Shown here one piece after another: positions 1 to 6,890 of a stretch of DNA of 14,930 nucleotides; position 1 is the first letter of the stretch, and every line of letters begins with the position of its first letter. The notes beneath the pieces are model-generated. The model searched no databases. It saw only the letters and a list, made by a program, of their open reading frames with translations, and was not told the DNA's origin. The position numbers and the translations under genes were made by a program. Source of the stretch: Flavobacteriia bacterium (GTDB lineage Bacteria > Bacteroidota > Bacteroidia > Flavobacteriales > Flavobacteriaceae); contig JAHBAN010000236.1 in assembly GCA_018500075.1 (NCBI GenBank), positions 1-14,930 on the forward strand. Direction: 5' to 3'.

Positions 1-19
1 AGATGTGTATAAGAGACAG
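1..19 (+). other. Tn5 mosaic-end (Nextera) adaptor remnant
   Basis: The first 19 bases, AGATGTGTATAAGAGACAG, are identical to the 19-bp hyperactive Tn5 mosaic end used in tagmentation library kits. They sit exactly at the contig edge and flow directly into the dxr coding sequence. The ATG at 3-5 lies inside this adaptor, so it is not a start codon of the organism. This is a library artefact, not a mobile element of the genome. Confidence 0.95.
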
Positions 20-863
20 GCTGAAGGCTTTGGAGCAGGGCGCAACGCTGGCTTTGGCCAATAAGGAATCGCTGGTCACGGCGGGCCAGCTTCTGATGGA
101 GACGGCGGCCCAGCATGGCGCGCGGATTTTGCCTGTGGACAGCGAGCATTCGGCGGTGTTTCAGGCGCTGGTGGGCGAGGATATGGCGGCTGTCGAGCGG
201 GTGATTATCACGGCTTCGGGCGGCGCGTTTCGCGACTGGCCGCTTGAGCGCCTCGCCGGTGCGACTGTGGCCGAGGCCAGCACCCATCCGAATTGGAGCA
301 TGGGGCAGCGGATCACCATTGACAGCGCATCTATGTTTAACAAAGCCTTGGAACTTATTGAAACGCGTGAATATTTTGGCATTGAACCTGAGAAAATTGA
401 GGTGCTTGTCCACCCTCAATCTCTGGTTCATGCGTTGGTCGGCTTTCAGGACGGCGGCTTGATGGCCCATGTCGGGCCGCCCGATATGCGCCATGCGATC
501 GGCTATGCGCTGCATTATCCCGAGCGGGCCAGATTGCCGGTGGAGCGGCTGGATCTGGCGCGCATCGGGCAGCTTGAGTTTAGCGATCCTGACCCGCGGC
601 GCTACCCGGCTTTGGGTCTGGCCTATGAGGTTATGGCGCGCGGCGGGCTGAGCGGGGCTGTGTTCAATGCGGCCAAAGACACGGCGCTGGACAGGTTTAT
701 GGCGGGGCAGATCGGCTTTACCGAGATGGCGCAGGTGGTGCGGGCCACGCTGGACCAGCTCTTGCCCGACGATAGCCTTATCGACGCCCCAATGACCCTT
801 GATACCCTGCGCCATGCAGCCCACTTAGGACAGAGCACCGCGCGCAGCGTGACCCCGAGATAA
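20..863 (+). CDS. dxr: 1-deoxy-D-xylulose 5-phosphate reductoisomerase, 5' truncated
   Basis: DXR (IspC) converts 1-deoxy-D-xylulose 5-phosphate to 2-C-methyl-D-erythritol 4-phosphate with NADPH, the committed step of the cytosolic MEP isoprenoid pathway. About 280 genomic codons are present, while the family is usually near 390-400 residues. Roughly the first 115 residues, most of the NADPH-binding domain, are therefore missing at the contig edge. Visible family motifs are ALANKESLV (51-77), the metal-binding DSEHSA (138-155), the ASGGAF loop, THPNWSMGQ followed by IDSASMFNKALELIE, and VHPQS with the downstream GPPDMRHAIGYALHYP segment. The C-terminal helical domain and the TAA stop are complete. 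The apparent upstream methionine comes from the sequencing adaptor. rseP follows after 21 bp in the same direction, a common dxr-rseP arrangement in Proteobacteria. Confidence 0.96.
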
Positions 864-874
864 GACAGAAAGAC

Positions 875-877
875 AGG
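875..877 (+). promoter_or_regulatory. Weak ribosome binding site supporting the TTG start of rseP
   Basis: An AGG core within AGACAGG lies 7 nt before the TTG at 885 but 16 nt before the in-frame ATG at 894. This spacing favours the TTG start. Confidence 0.4.
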
Positions 878-884
878 TAAACTT

Positions 885-2216
885 TTGGATTTTATGACTC
901 TTCTGCCAGAATTTGGCAATGTGATCCTCACCCTCATTGCCTTTGTTGTGGCGCTTTCGATCATTGTCGGGGTGCATGAATACGGCCATTACATTGTCGG
1001 GCGCTGGTCCGGGATCAAGGCCGAGGTGTTTTCGATCGGCTTTGGGCCGGTGCTTTTTGCGCGGGAGGACAAACACGGCACCATCTGGCAGATCGCGGCG
1101 ATCCCGTTTGGCGGCTATGTCAAATTTCTGGGCGATGCCAATGCGGCGAGCGCCAAGGACGGCGCGGCTATGGAGGCGCTGCCGGCGGCGCAGCTGCGCC
1201 ATACGATGCATGGCGCACCGCTTTGGGCACGGTCTGCGACGGTTCTGGCCGGCCCTGTGTTCAACTTTATCTTTTCGATTTTTGTGTTTGCCGGGCTTTT
1301 GCTTGCGCTTGGGACGATGTCATCGCCCCCCAAAATTGCGGCGCTTTACCCGATGCCTTATGAGGGGATCACGATTGAAACGGGCGACCAGATCCTTGCG
1401 ATCGAGGGCGCGGCTTTTCCCAGCGAGCCGAGCCGCGCCTATTTTGATGCGCTGCCGGGGGGGCTGTTGCTTGACTACAGGGTGCAGCGCGGCGATGCGC
1501 AGCTTGTTGTGCAGGGCCCGCAGTATAGCCCTGCGCGGATCGGCGGCGTGCAACCGCGCTCGGCCGGTGAGGCGGCGGGCCTGATGGAGGGTGATATCAT
1601 CCTGCGGGCCGACGGGCAGGAGATCGCCAGTTTTCTTGAGCTGGTGGAGATTGTGAAGGCCGCCGAGGGCGCGCCTGTGCGGCTCAATGTCTGGCGGGCG
1701 GGGGAGGATAAGGAATTTGTCATCCAGCCCGAGCTGCGCGATGTGCCGACGGCGGACAACGGCTTTGAAAAGCGCTTTCTCATAGGCATTTTCAGCTCGA
1801 CCTTCTTTGAGGCCGAAACCGAACGCCCCGGCGTGATCGAGGCTGTGGGGCTGGGCGCGGAGCAGACCTACCGGGTTGTGACGCGCTCTGTTTCGGGGCT
1901 GTATCATCTGGCGTTTGGCAAGATCAGCTCTTGCAATATGTCCGGTGCCATCGGGATCGCGCGGGCGTCAAAGGCCCAGGCGGAGGAGGGGCTTGCCGCG
2001 TTTATCGGCTTTCTTGCGCTGCTGTCGACGGCTGTGGGCTTTCTCAATCTCTTGCCCATTCCTATGCTAGATGGGGGCCATCTGATGTTTTACGGCTATG
2101 AGGCGGTGATGCGCAAAAAGCCGAGTGACAGGGTGATGCAGGTCTTGATGAGCATGGGGATTGCGCTTGTTTTGAGTGTCATGGTCTTTGCGCTCTGGAA
2201 CGATATTTTCTGCTGA
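885..2216 (+). CDS. rseP: RIP metalloprotease RseP (site-2 protease family M50)
   Basis: This is an inner-membrane zinc protease that cleaves transmembrane segments, classically of anti-sigma factors and remnant signal peptides. The protein is 443 residues, normal for the family. The first membrane segment (about 14-30) runs into the zinc motif HEYGH at 31-35. A second hydrophobic segment spans about 124-143 (GPVFNFIFSIFVFAGLLLALG region). A weakly conserved PDZ-like region covers about 150-215 and a clearer PDZ domain about 217-285. A third membrane segment (373-390) leads into NLLPIPMLDG at 388-397, where Asp396 should be the third zinc ligand. A last membrane segment lies at about 420-438. 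The start chosen is TTG at 885, giving MDFMTLLPEFGN, because its Shine-Dalgarno spacing is better and remembered homologues begin with MD; ATG at 894 is the alternative. It sits between dxr and the bamA group, fitting a role in envelope stress and quality control. Confidence 0.95.
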   Translation: MDFMTLLPEFGNVILTLIAFVVALSIIVGVHEYGHYIVGRWSGIKAEVFSIGFGPVLFAREDKHGTIWQIAAIPFGGYVKFLGDANAASAKDGAAMEALPAAQLRHTMHGAPLWARSATVLAGPVFNFIFSIFVFAGLLLALGTMSSPPKIAALYPMPYEGITIETGDQILAIEGAAFPSEPSRAYFDALPGGLLLDYRVQRGDAQLVVQGPQYSPARIGGVQPRSAGEAAGLMEGDIILRADGQEIASFLELVEIVKAAEGAPVRLNVWRAGEDKEFVIQPELRDVPTADNGFEKRFLIGIFSSTFFEAETERPGVIEAVGLGAEQTYRVVTRSVSGLYHLAFGKISSCNMSGAIGIARASKAQAEEGLAAFIGFLALLSTAVGFLNLLPIPMLDGGHLMFYGYEAVMRKKPSDRVMQVLMSMGIALVLSVMVFALWNDIFC

Positions 2217-2316
2217 TCCGCCGGCAGGCGGGGCGCTGCCTTAATATTGCCACAATTGCGCCGCGCTCGCGGCACAAAGCTCTGCCACAGTTGTGCTGTA
2301 AGAGTGGAGTTTTTCT
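2217..2316. other. Intergenic spacer with a small hairpin and a near-repeat pair
   Basis: This is the spacer between rseP and the 43-codon gene. Directly after the rseP stop is a perfect 5-bp stem with a 4-nt loop (CCGCC GGCA GGCGG, 2218-2231), but no T-rich tail follows, so it is a poor terminator candidate. Two similar 16-mers, TGCCACAATTGCGCCG (2248-2263) and TGCCACAGTTGTGCTG (2283-2298), match at 13 of 16 positions with a 35-bp offset. Their function is unknown; they could be operator half-sites or chance. Confidence 0.3.
2306..2309 (+). promoter_or_regulatory. Ribosome binding site of the 43-codon gene
   Basis: GGAG is placed 7 nt before the ATG at 2317. This is good Shine-Dalgarno geometry and a main reason to accept the very small gene. 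Confidence 0.6.
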
Positions 2317-2448
2317 ATGGATACGATTGCAAAGAGTTATCGCGGGCTGCATCTGCTTTGGGATTTGAACTGGGATCGTATTCTTTATCTGGCGACCATC
2401 ACGGTTGCGCTTTTTGCCGGCGCGTGGCTCGGCAGCGTGCTCTTGTGA
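2317..2448 (+). CDS. Small single-pass membrane protein, 43 residues, function unknown
   Basis: The short open frame runs ATG to TGA and is preceded by GGAG at ideal spacing. The product starts MDTIAKSYRGLHLLWDLNWD, an amphipathic and aromatic-rich head with two tryptophans. It ends in an uninterrupted hydrophobic stretch of about 20 residues (roughly 23-43, including LYLATITVALFAGAW) that reaches the C-terminus, so it is probably a C-terminally anchored inner-membrane protein. The frame is followed 37 bp later by a terminator hairpin, as expected for the last gene of a dxr-rseP transcript. I do not recognise a characterised family. Its position next to the protease RseP makes a regulatory or substrate relationship possible, but that is only inference. 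The overlapping 72-codon frame at 2247-2465 lacks a comparable ribosome site and looks like a shadow. Confidence 0.65.
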   Translation: MDTIAKSYRGLHLLWDLNWDRILYLATITVALFAGAWLGSVLL

Positions 2449-2485
2449 GGCTGTTTCTGGCTTGATATCCGATTATACCCGCTGT

Positions 2486-2514
2486 GCGCCCCGTGTTGGG
2501 GCGCTTCTCGTTTT
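2486..2514 (+). terminator. Rho-independent terminator before bamA
   Basis: A perfect 7-bp GC-rich stem, GCGCCCC (2486-2492) and GGGGCGC (2498-2504), encloses a GTGTT loop. It is followed by the T-rich tail TTCTCGTTTT. It probably ends the transcript carrying rseP and the 43-codon gene, and may also attenuate readthrough into bamA. Confidence 0.65.
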
Positions 2515-2541
2515 GACATCAATTGCCAATGCGATTAGTCA
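2513..2541 (+). promoter_or_regulatory. Candidate sigma-70-type promoter for bamA
   Basis: A perfect -35 hexamer TTGACA (2513-2518) abuts the terminator tail. At 17-bp spacing the -10 candidate is TAGTCA (2536-2541), a poor match; TTAGTC one base earlier is the alternative. The location 35-60 bp upstream of the bamA start and just past a terminator supports a real promoter, but the -10 box is not convincing on sequence alone. Confidence 0.4.
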
Positions 2542-2575
2542 GTCTGGATAGGGGTGTCTGACTGGAAATGAGAAT

Positions 2576-4969
2576 ATGACAAGCAGTGTCACGAAGCGCA
2601 ACGCGCGCACAGGATCAAACCACACCATTGGCAAAACGCGGGGATTACTGGCTTGCGCCATGTTTTCAATGGCTTTTGGCTGGGGTGCTGTGCCTGCGCA
2701 GGCGCAGAGTTACAGTTTCAACACGGTGGCTGTGGAAGGCAACAAGCGGATCGAGACAGACACGATCCTGACCTATGCGGGAATCGCTCGCGGGCAGAGT
2801 GTTTCTGCGGGCGAGTTGAACGAGGCATATCAGCGGATACTTGCGTCGGGGCTGTTTGAAACAGTTGTCATCGAACCCAAGGGTGGCCGGCTTGTGATTG
2901 CGGTTGAGGAGTTTCCGACCATCAACCAGATCAGTTTTGAAGGCAACCAGCGGCTCAAGGATGACGAGCTGGCGCGCTTTATCAAGCTCAGACCCCGGCT
3001 TGTTTTCAGTCCGACACAGGCCGAGCGGGACGCGGCAACCTTGACCGAGGCCTATGCCGAGAATGGCCGTTTGGCGGCCAAGATCACCCCCCAGATTATC
3101 CGCCGCAGTGACAACCGCGTTGATCTTGTGTTTGAGATTTTTGAGGGCGGAAATACAGAAGTGTCGCGGATCGGCTTTGTCGGCAATCAGGTCTTCTCGG
3201 ACCGCCGTTTGCGCCGTGTTTTGGAAAGCAAGCAGGCCGGGCTGCTGCGCGCCTTCATTCGCAAGGACACTTTTGTTGAAGACCGGCTCCAGTTTGACCA
3301 GCAGGTTTTGCGCGATTTCTATTTGTCGCGCGGCTATGTCGATTTTCGCACAACCTCTGTGAATGCCGAGCTGGCGCGCGAGCGCGACGGGTATTTTCTG
3401 ACCTTTACAGTGGAAGAGGGGCAGCAATTTGCCTTTGGCGAGATCACAACCGTGAGCGAGCTTGCCGAGGTGGATGGCGAGACCTATCAGGAGACGGTCA
3501 AGCTGCGCTCGGGCGATGTCTTTTCTCCGGCCTCTGTGGAAAACGCGATTGCGCGCATGGAGCGCTTGGCGATCCGCAATGGTCAGCCTTTCTTGAGGGT
3601 TGAGCCGCGGATCACACGCAATGACCGCGATTTGACGCTGGATATCGAATTTGTTCTGGGGCGTGGCGATCGTATTTTTGTGGAACGGATCGACATCGAG
3701 GGCAATGCAACCACGCTTGACCGCGTTGTGCGGCGCCAGTTCCGTGTGGCGGAAGGCGACCCGTTCAACCCGCGCGAAATCCGCGAAAGCGCGGAGCGGA
3801 TCCGCGCGCTTGGCTTCTTTGGGGATGCGCAGGTCAACGCGCGCGAAGGCTCAACGCCCAACAGCGTGATTGTGGACGTGGATGTGCAGGAAAAGCCCAC
3901 CGGCTCGCTGAACTTTGGCGGCACCTATTCGACAGACAACGGCTTTGGCCTTGTGGCGCAATACACCGAGACCAACTTTCTGGGCCGTGGCCAGACGGTG
4001 CGCTTTCGCGCCTCGGGGGCGACGGACAACACAAACTACGGGCTATACTTTGAGGAGCCTGCCTTCCTTGGCCGTGATGTGAGGTTTTATTTTGATGTCG
4101 GGATCGTGGAGACCACGAGTTCGAATGCCAATTACAACACGAGCAAAGGCAACTTTGCGACGGGTCTTGCCTTTCCGCTTGGGGAGCGCGCGCGGCTTGG
4201 TGTGAACTACAAGTTTAACGCAACCAAAATGTCTGTGACCAACACGACTGTTTTGTCCGGCCCTGCGCCGATTGTCTGCACCAATACCTCCTTGTGTTTG
4301 GGGGACGTTCTGTCCGCCGAGATCGCTCAGGAGCGGCGCACGCAAAGCTCTGTCGGATACAGCTATGAGTGGGATTCACGCAAGACCTCTCTGGATGATG
4401 ACGAGGGCTTGCGCTTTGTCATCAGTCAGGATTTTGGCGGTTTGGGGGGCGATGACAGCTTTGTTAAGACCAAGGCCAAAATGGTGGCCCAGACCCGTGT
4501 TTTCAGCGAGGAAATCACCCTGCGGGCGACTGTGGCGGGCGGGGCGGTAAGCTTCTCCGGCGCGGGCAGCCGCGCGACCGACCGCTGGCTGTTTGACGAG
4601 GATATCATCCGTGGGTTTGCGGCGGACGGGATCGGCCCACGGGATTATAACGCGGGCGCCAATATGGATGATGCTTTGGGCGGCAATTATTTTGCGTCGG
4701 CCAAGTTCGAGGCGCTGTTCCCGCTCGGCCTGCCGGAGGAATACGGGATTTCGGGCGGTGTGTTTTATGACATCGGCAACGTCTGGGGGCTGGATGCTGT
4801 GGGCAGCAACACGCTTTATGAAAGCGGGTCGTTCCGCCATGTGGCGGGTGTTTCGATCTTTTGGGTGACACCGATTGGTCCGATGCGTCTGAACTGGAGC
4901 AAGGCTTTGGAAAAAGAAGTGCATGACATCGACCAGAGCTTTGAGTTTACGATTTCAACCGAGTTCTAG
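2576..4969 (+). CDS. bamA: Outer membrane protein assembly factor BamA
   Basis: BamA is the core of the BAM machine that folds beta-barrel proteins into the outer membrane. The 797-residue product has a cationic, long N-region and hydrophobic signal peptide with likely cleavage at AQA-Q (43/44). Five POTRA-like units follow, at about 46-113, 114-192, 193-283, 284-365 and 366-441, several opening with the typical I/VEGN strand (VAVEGN, ISFEGN, IGFVGN, IDIEGN). The C-terminal 16-strand barrel (about 445-797) contains the invariant L6 RGF motif at 679-681 (IRGFAADG) and ends in a terminal Phe (FTISTEF), the outer-membrane C-terminal signature. Two cysteines six residues apart (568 and 574) sit in what looks like an extracellular loop. 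The ribosome site is GGAAA at 2564-2568. skp begins one base after the stop. Confidence 0.97.
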   Translation: MTSSVTKRNARTGSNHTIGKTRGLLACAMFSMAFGWGAVPAQAQSYSFNTVAVEGNKRIETDTILTYAGIARGQSVSAGELNEAYQRILASGLFETVVIEPKGGRLVIAVEEFPTINQISFEGNQRLKDDELARFIKLRPRLVFSPTQAERDAATLTEAYAENGRLAAKITPQIIRRSDNRVDLVFEIFEGGNTEVSRIGFVGNQVFSDRRLRRVLESKQAGLLRAFIRKDTFVEDRLQFDQQVLRDFYLSRGYVDFRTTSVNAELARERDGYFLTFTVEEGQQFAFGEITTVSELAEVDGETYQETVKLRSGDVFSPASVENAIARMERLAIRNGQPFLRVEPRITRNDRDLTLDIEFVLGRGDRIFVERIDIEGNATTLDRVVRRQFRVAEGDPFNPREIRESAERIRALGFFGDAQVNAREGSTPNSVIVDVDVQEKPTGSLNFGGTYSTDNGFGLVAQYTETNFLGRGQTVRFRASGATDNTNYGLYFEEPAFLGRDVRFYFDVGIVETTSSNANYNTSKGNFATGLAFPLGERARLGVNYKFNATKMSVTNTTVLSGPAPIVCTNTSLCLGDVLSAEIAQERRTQSSVGYSYEWDSRKTSLDDDEGLRFVISQDFGGLGGDDSFVKTKAKMVAQTRVFSEEITLRATVAGGAVSFSGAGSRATDRWLFDEDIIRGFAADGIGPRDYNAGANMDDALGGNYFASAKFEALFPLGLPEEYGISGGVFYDIGNVWGLDAVGSNTLYESGSFRHVAGVSIFWVTPIGPMRLNWSKALEKEVHDIDQSFEFTISTEF

Positions 4970-4970
4970 G

Positions 4971-5552
4971 ATGGCCGGGCCGCTCAGATCATTTGTCTTG
5001 CCGCTTGCCCTTGGGGCGTGCCTTTGGGCGGCGGGCGCTTTGGGCCAGAGTTTAAGCGAGCCACGGGCCGAAGTTGTGATTGTCGATCCCAACAGGCTGT
5101 TTGCCGAGACCCTGTTTGGCCAGCATATTTCGGAGGCATTGGAGGCCGAAGCCGCCGAGCTATCGGCCAACAACCGCCGTTTGGAAGACGAGCTGCGCGC
5201 CGAAGAAAAAGAGCTGACCGAAAAGCGCCCGACCATGACGGCGATTGATTTTCGCGATGCGGCGGAGGCCTTTGACAAGAAGGTTCAGGCCATTCGCCGC
5301 GAGCGTCAGGACCGCGCCCGCGCGCTGGAAGACAGGCGCACCACGGCGGAGCAACGGTTTTTGGCCACGGCGCAGGGGGTTCTTGTCGATCTGATGAACG
5401 AACGCGGCGCGAGCATTCTTCTGGATATGCGCTCGATTATTTTGCGGGATGCGGCGATTGATATTACCAATGATGCGGTGCGCAAGATTGACGAGGCGAT
5501 CGGGCGCGGCGAGACGCTGGGCACGGTCGGGGCCGAGACCAAAGAGGAATAA
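4971..5552 (+). CDS. skp: OmpH/Skp family periplasmic chaperone
   Basis: Skp holds unfolded outer-membrane proteins in the periplasm on their way to BamA. The product is 193 residues. It opens with a signal peptide (MAGPLRSFVLPLALGACLWA, then AGALG) and probable cleavage near ALG-Q25/26. A short beta segment (AEVVIVDPNRLF) follows, then a long charged coiled-coil-like helical region (about 55-150, rich in E, R, K and A), and finally a compact C-terminal part with VLVDLMNERGASILLDMRSIIL. The ATG at 4971 is chosen over an upstream in-frame start inside bamA because it begins the signal peptide directly. It lies one base past the bamA TAG, so translation is probably coupled. The Cys17 context is only a weak lipobox and the hydrophobic core continues past it, so a lipoprotein is unlikely. 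Skp-family sequences vary, so the family call rests on architecture and position after bamA. Confidence 0.88.
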   Translation: MAGPLRSFVLPLALGACLWAAGALGQSLSEPRAEVVIVDPNRLFAETLFGQHISEALEAEAAELSANNRRLEDELRAEEKELTEKRPTMTAIDFRDAAEAFDKKVQAIRRERQDRARALEDRRTTAEQRFLATAQGVLVDLMNERGASILLDMRSIILRDAAIDITNDAVRKIDEAIGRGETLGTVGAETKEE

Positions 5553-5619
5553 TGCATCTTGGGGCTGCGCCGCTTGTTTCGCTGGGGCGCTCTTGCTACT
5601 GAGAGAGCAGATTGACTGG

Positions 5620-5624
5620 AAGGA
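5620..5624 (+). promoter_or_regulatory. Ribosome binding site of fabZ
   Basis: AAGGA inside GGAAGGAAAA lies 6 nt before the ATG at 5631. It fixes the fabZ start after the 78-bp gap that follows skp. Nothing else recognisable was seen in that gap. Confidence 0.55.
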
Positions 5625-5630
5625 AAACCA

Positions 5631-6104
5631 ATGACAACCGAGGTTCTGCGCGCCGATATCGGCCTTATCCAGCGGATTATTCCGCATCGCTATCCGTTTT
5701 TGTTGGTCGACCGGGTGGAGGACATCATCGGAACAGAATCGGCCCGCGGCATCAAGAATGTGAGCATGAACGAGCCGCATTTTCAGGGCCATTTTCCGGG
5801 CAAGCCGATTATGCCGGGTGTGACGATTGTCGAGGCGATGGCGCAGACGGCGGCTGTGATGGTGGGCGTTGCGCTTGATATGGCCGATAAGGAACTGCTG
5901 GTTTATTTTATGGCGATCGAGAAGTGCAAATTCCGCCGCATGGTTGTTCCCGGAGATGTGCTTGAGATGCAGCTCACCACATTGCGCGGCAAACCCGGTG
6001 CCAAGGTCTGGCGCTTTGGCGGGGTTGCCACGGTTGAGGGCGAGATGGCCTGTGAAGTCGAATTCACCGCGATGATGGATTTGCCGAAGGTGGCCGCAGA
6101 GTGA
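5631..6104 (+). CDS. fabZ: 3-hydroxyacyl-[acyl-carrier-protein] dehydratase FabZ
   Basis: FabZ dehydrates 3-hydroxyacyl-ACP to trans-2-enoyl-ACP in fatty acid elongation and draws on the same 3-hydroxyacyl-ACP pool that LpxA uses. The 157-residue protein is the normal size and consists of one hot-dog fold. Family landmarks are IIPHRYPFLLVDRV (16-29), the catalytic His54 in GHFPGKPIMPGV (53-64), and the catalytic Glu68 in IVEAMAQ. YFMAIEKCKFRRMVVPGD is the usual substrate-tunnel segment. Its TGA stop overlaps the GTG start of lpxA by 4 bp (GTGA), indicating translational coupling and balanced output of the two competing enzymes. In many Proteobacteria lpxD lies between skp and fabZ; it is absent here. 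Confidence 0.97.
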   Translation: MTTEVLRADIGLIQRIIPHRYPFLLVDRVEDIIGTESARGIKNVSMNEPHFQGHFPGKPIMPGVTIVEAMAQTAAVMVGVALDMADKELLVYFMAIEKCKFRRMVVPGDVLEMQLTTLRGKPGAKVWRFGGVATVEGEMACEVEFTAMMDLPKVAAE

Positions 6105-6889
6105 GCCGCGATATCCACCCAAGCGCCATTGTTGAAGAGGGCGCGCAGATCGGCGAAGGCTGTAGCATTGGCCCGTTTTCCCTGATCGGGGCAGATGTGG
6201 TGCTGGGGGCGAATGTGCAGATCAAGAGCCATGTTGTCGTGACAGGGCAGACCGAGATTGGCGAGGGCACGGTTGTGTTTCCCTTTTCGGTGATTGGGGA
6301 GGTGCCGCAAGACCTGAAGTTCAAGGGCGAGAAGACCGCGCTGAAAATCGGCGCGCGCAACCGTATTCGCGAGCACGTCACCATCAACTCCGGCACAGAG
6401 GGCGGCGGCGGGCTGACGCGGATTGGCGACGACGGGCTGTTTATGGCCGGCTGTCATATTGCCCATGATGCACAGGTCGGGAACCGTGTGATTGTGGTCA
6501 ATTCTTCGGCTGTGGCGGGGCATTGTGTGATTGAGGATGATGTGATCATCGGTGGGCTGTGCGGCATTCATCAATGGGTGCGCATTGGTCAGGGCGCTAT
6601 TATCGGCGCTTTGAGCATGGTGACCAATGATGTGATCCCGCATGGTCTTGTGCAGGGGCCGCGCGGCGAGCTGGACGGGCTGAACCTTGTCGGGCTGAAG
6701 CGGCGCGGCGTGGCGCGGGCCGATATTACGGCGCTGCGGGCGGCCTTTCAGATGCTTGCGCAGGGCGAGGGCACCTTTCAGGAGCGCGCGCGGCGTTTGG
6801 GCGAGGACAGCGAAAGCGACTATGTGCAACAGATCGTTGGTTTTGTGACTGGCGCAAGCGACCGTTCTTTCCTCACTCCGGGGCATTGA
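6101..6889 (+). CDS. lpxA: UDP-N-acetylglucosamine O-acyltransferase LpxA
   Basis: LpxA transfers a 3-hydroxyacyl chain from ACP to the 3-OH of UDP-GlcNAc, the first step of lipid A synthesis, in the cytosol. The 262 residues match the family. The N-terminal part (about 3-185) is a left-handed beta helix of hexapeptide repeats (IHPSAIVEEGAQIGEGCSIG and onward). The catalytic base should be His122 in HIAHD, equivalent to E. coli His125. HQW (157-159) and the NLVGLKRRG segment precede the helical C-terminal domain. The residue aligning with the E. coli acyl-length ruler Gly173 is Ala170 here (IIGALS), which may favour a shorter chain. The start is GTG at 6101, overlapping the fabZ stop by 4 bp. 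lpxI starts one base after the TGA. Confidence 0.97.
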   Translation: MSRDIHPSAIVEEGAQIGEGCSIGPFSLIGADVVLGANVQIKSHVVVTGQTEIGEGTVVFPFSVIGEVPQDLKFKGEKTALKIGARNRIREHVTINSGTEGGGGLTRIGDDGLFMAGCHIAHDAQVGNRVIVVNSSAVAGHCVIEDDVIIGGLCGIHQWVRIGQGAIIGALSMVTNDVIPHGLVQGPRGELDGLNLVGLKRRGVARADITALRAAFQMLAQGEGTFQERARRLGEDSESDYVQQIVGFVTGASDRSFLTPGH

Positions 6890-6890
6890 T

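Noticed and set aside
1..19. A transposon end from a resident mobile element
   Set aside because: It is the engineered hyperactive mosaic end, located precisely at the contig edge, with no transposase or target duplication nearby.
2218..2231. Hairpin right after rseP as a terminator
   Set aside because: The stem is only 5 bp and no T-rich tail follows. The better terminator is at 2486-2514.
2247..2465. A 72-codon frame with a CxxC and CAFC pattern
   Set aside because: It overlaps the better supported 43-codon gene in another frame, has no Shine-Dalgarno site, and its composition is that of out-of-frame translation.
4971..5552. Skp as a lipoprotein (LGAC at residues 14-17)
   Set aside because: Gly at the -2 position is a poor lipobox fit, and the hydrophobic core continues past the cysteine to a normal signal peptidase I-type site.
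5160..6122. A 320-codon minus-strand open frame
   Set aside because: It is a shadow of skp and fabZ in the reverse frame, with no motif and no plausible ribosome site.
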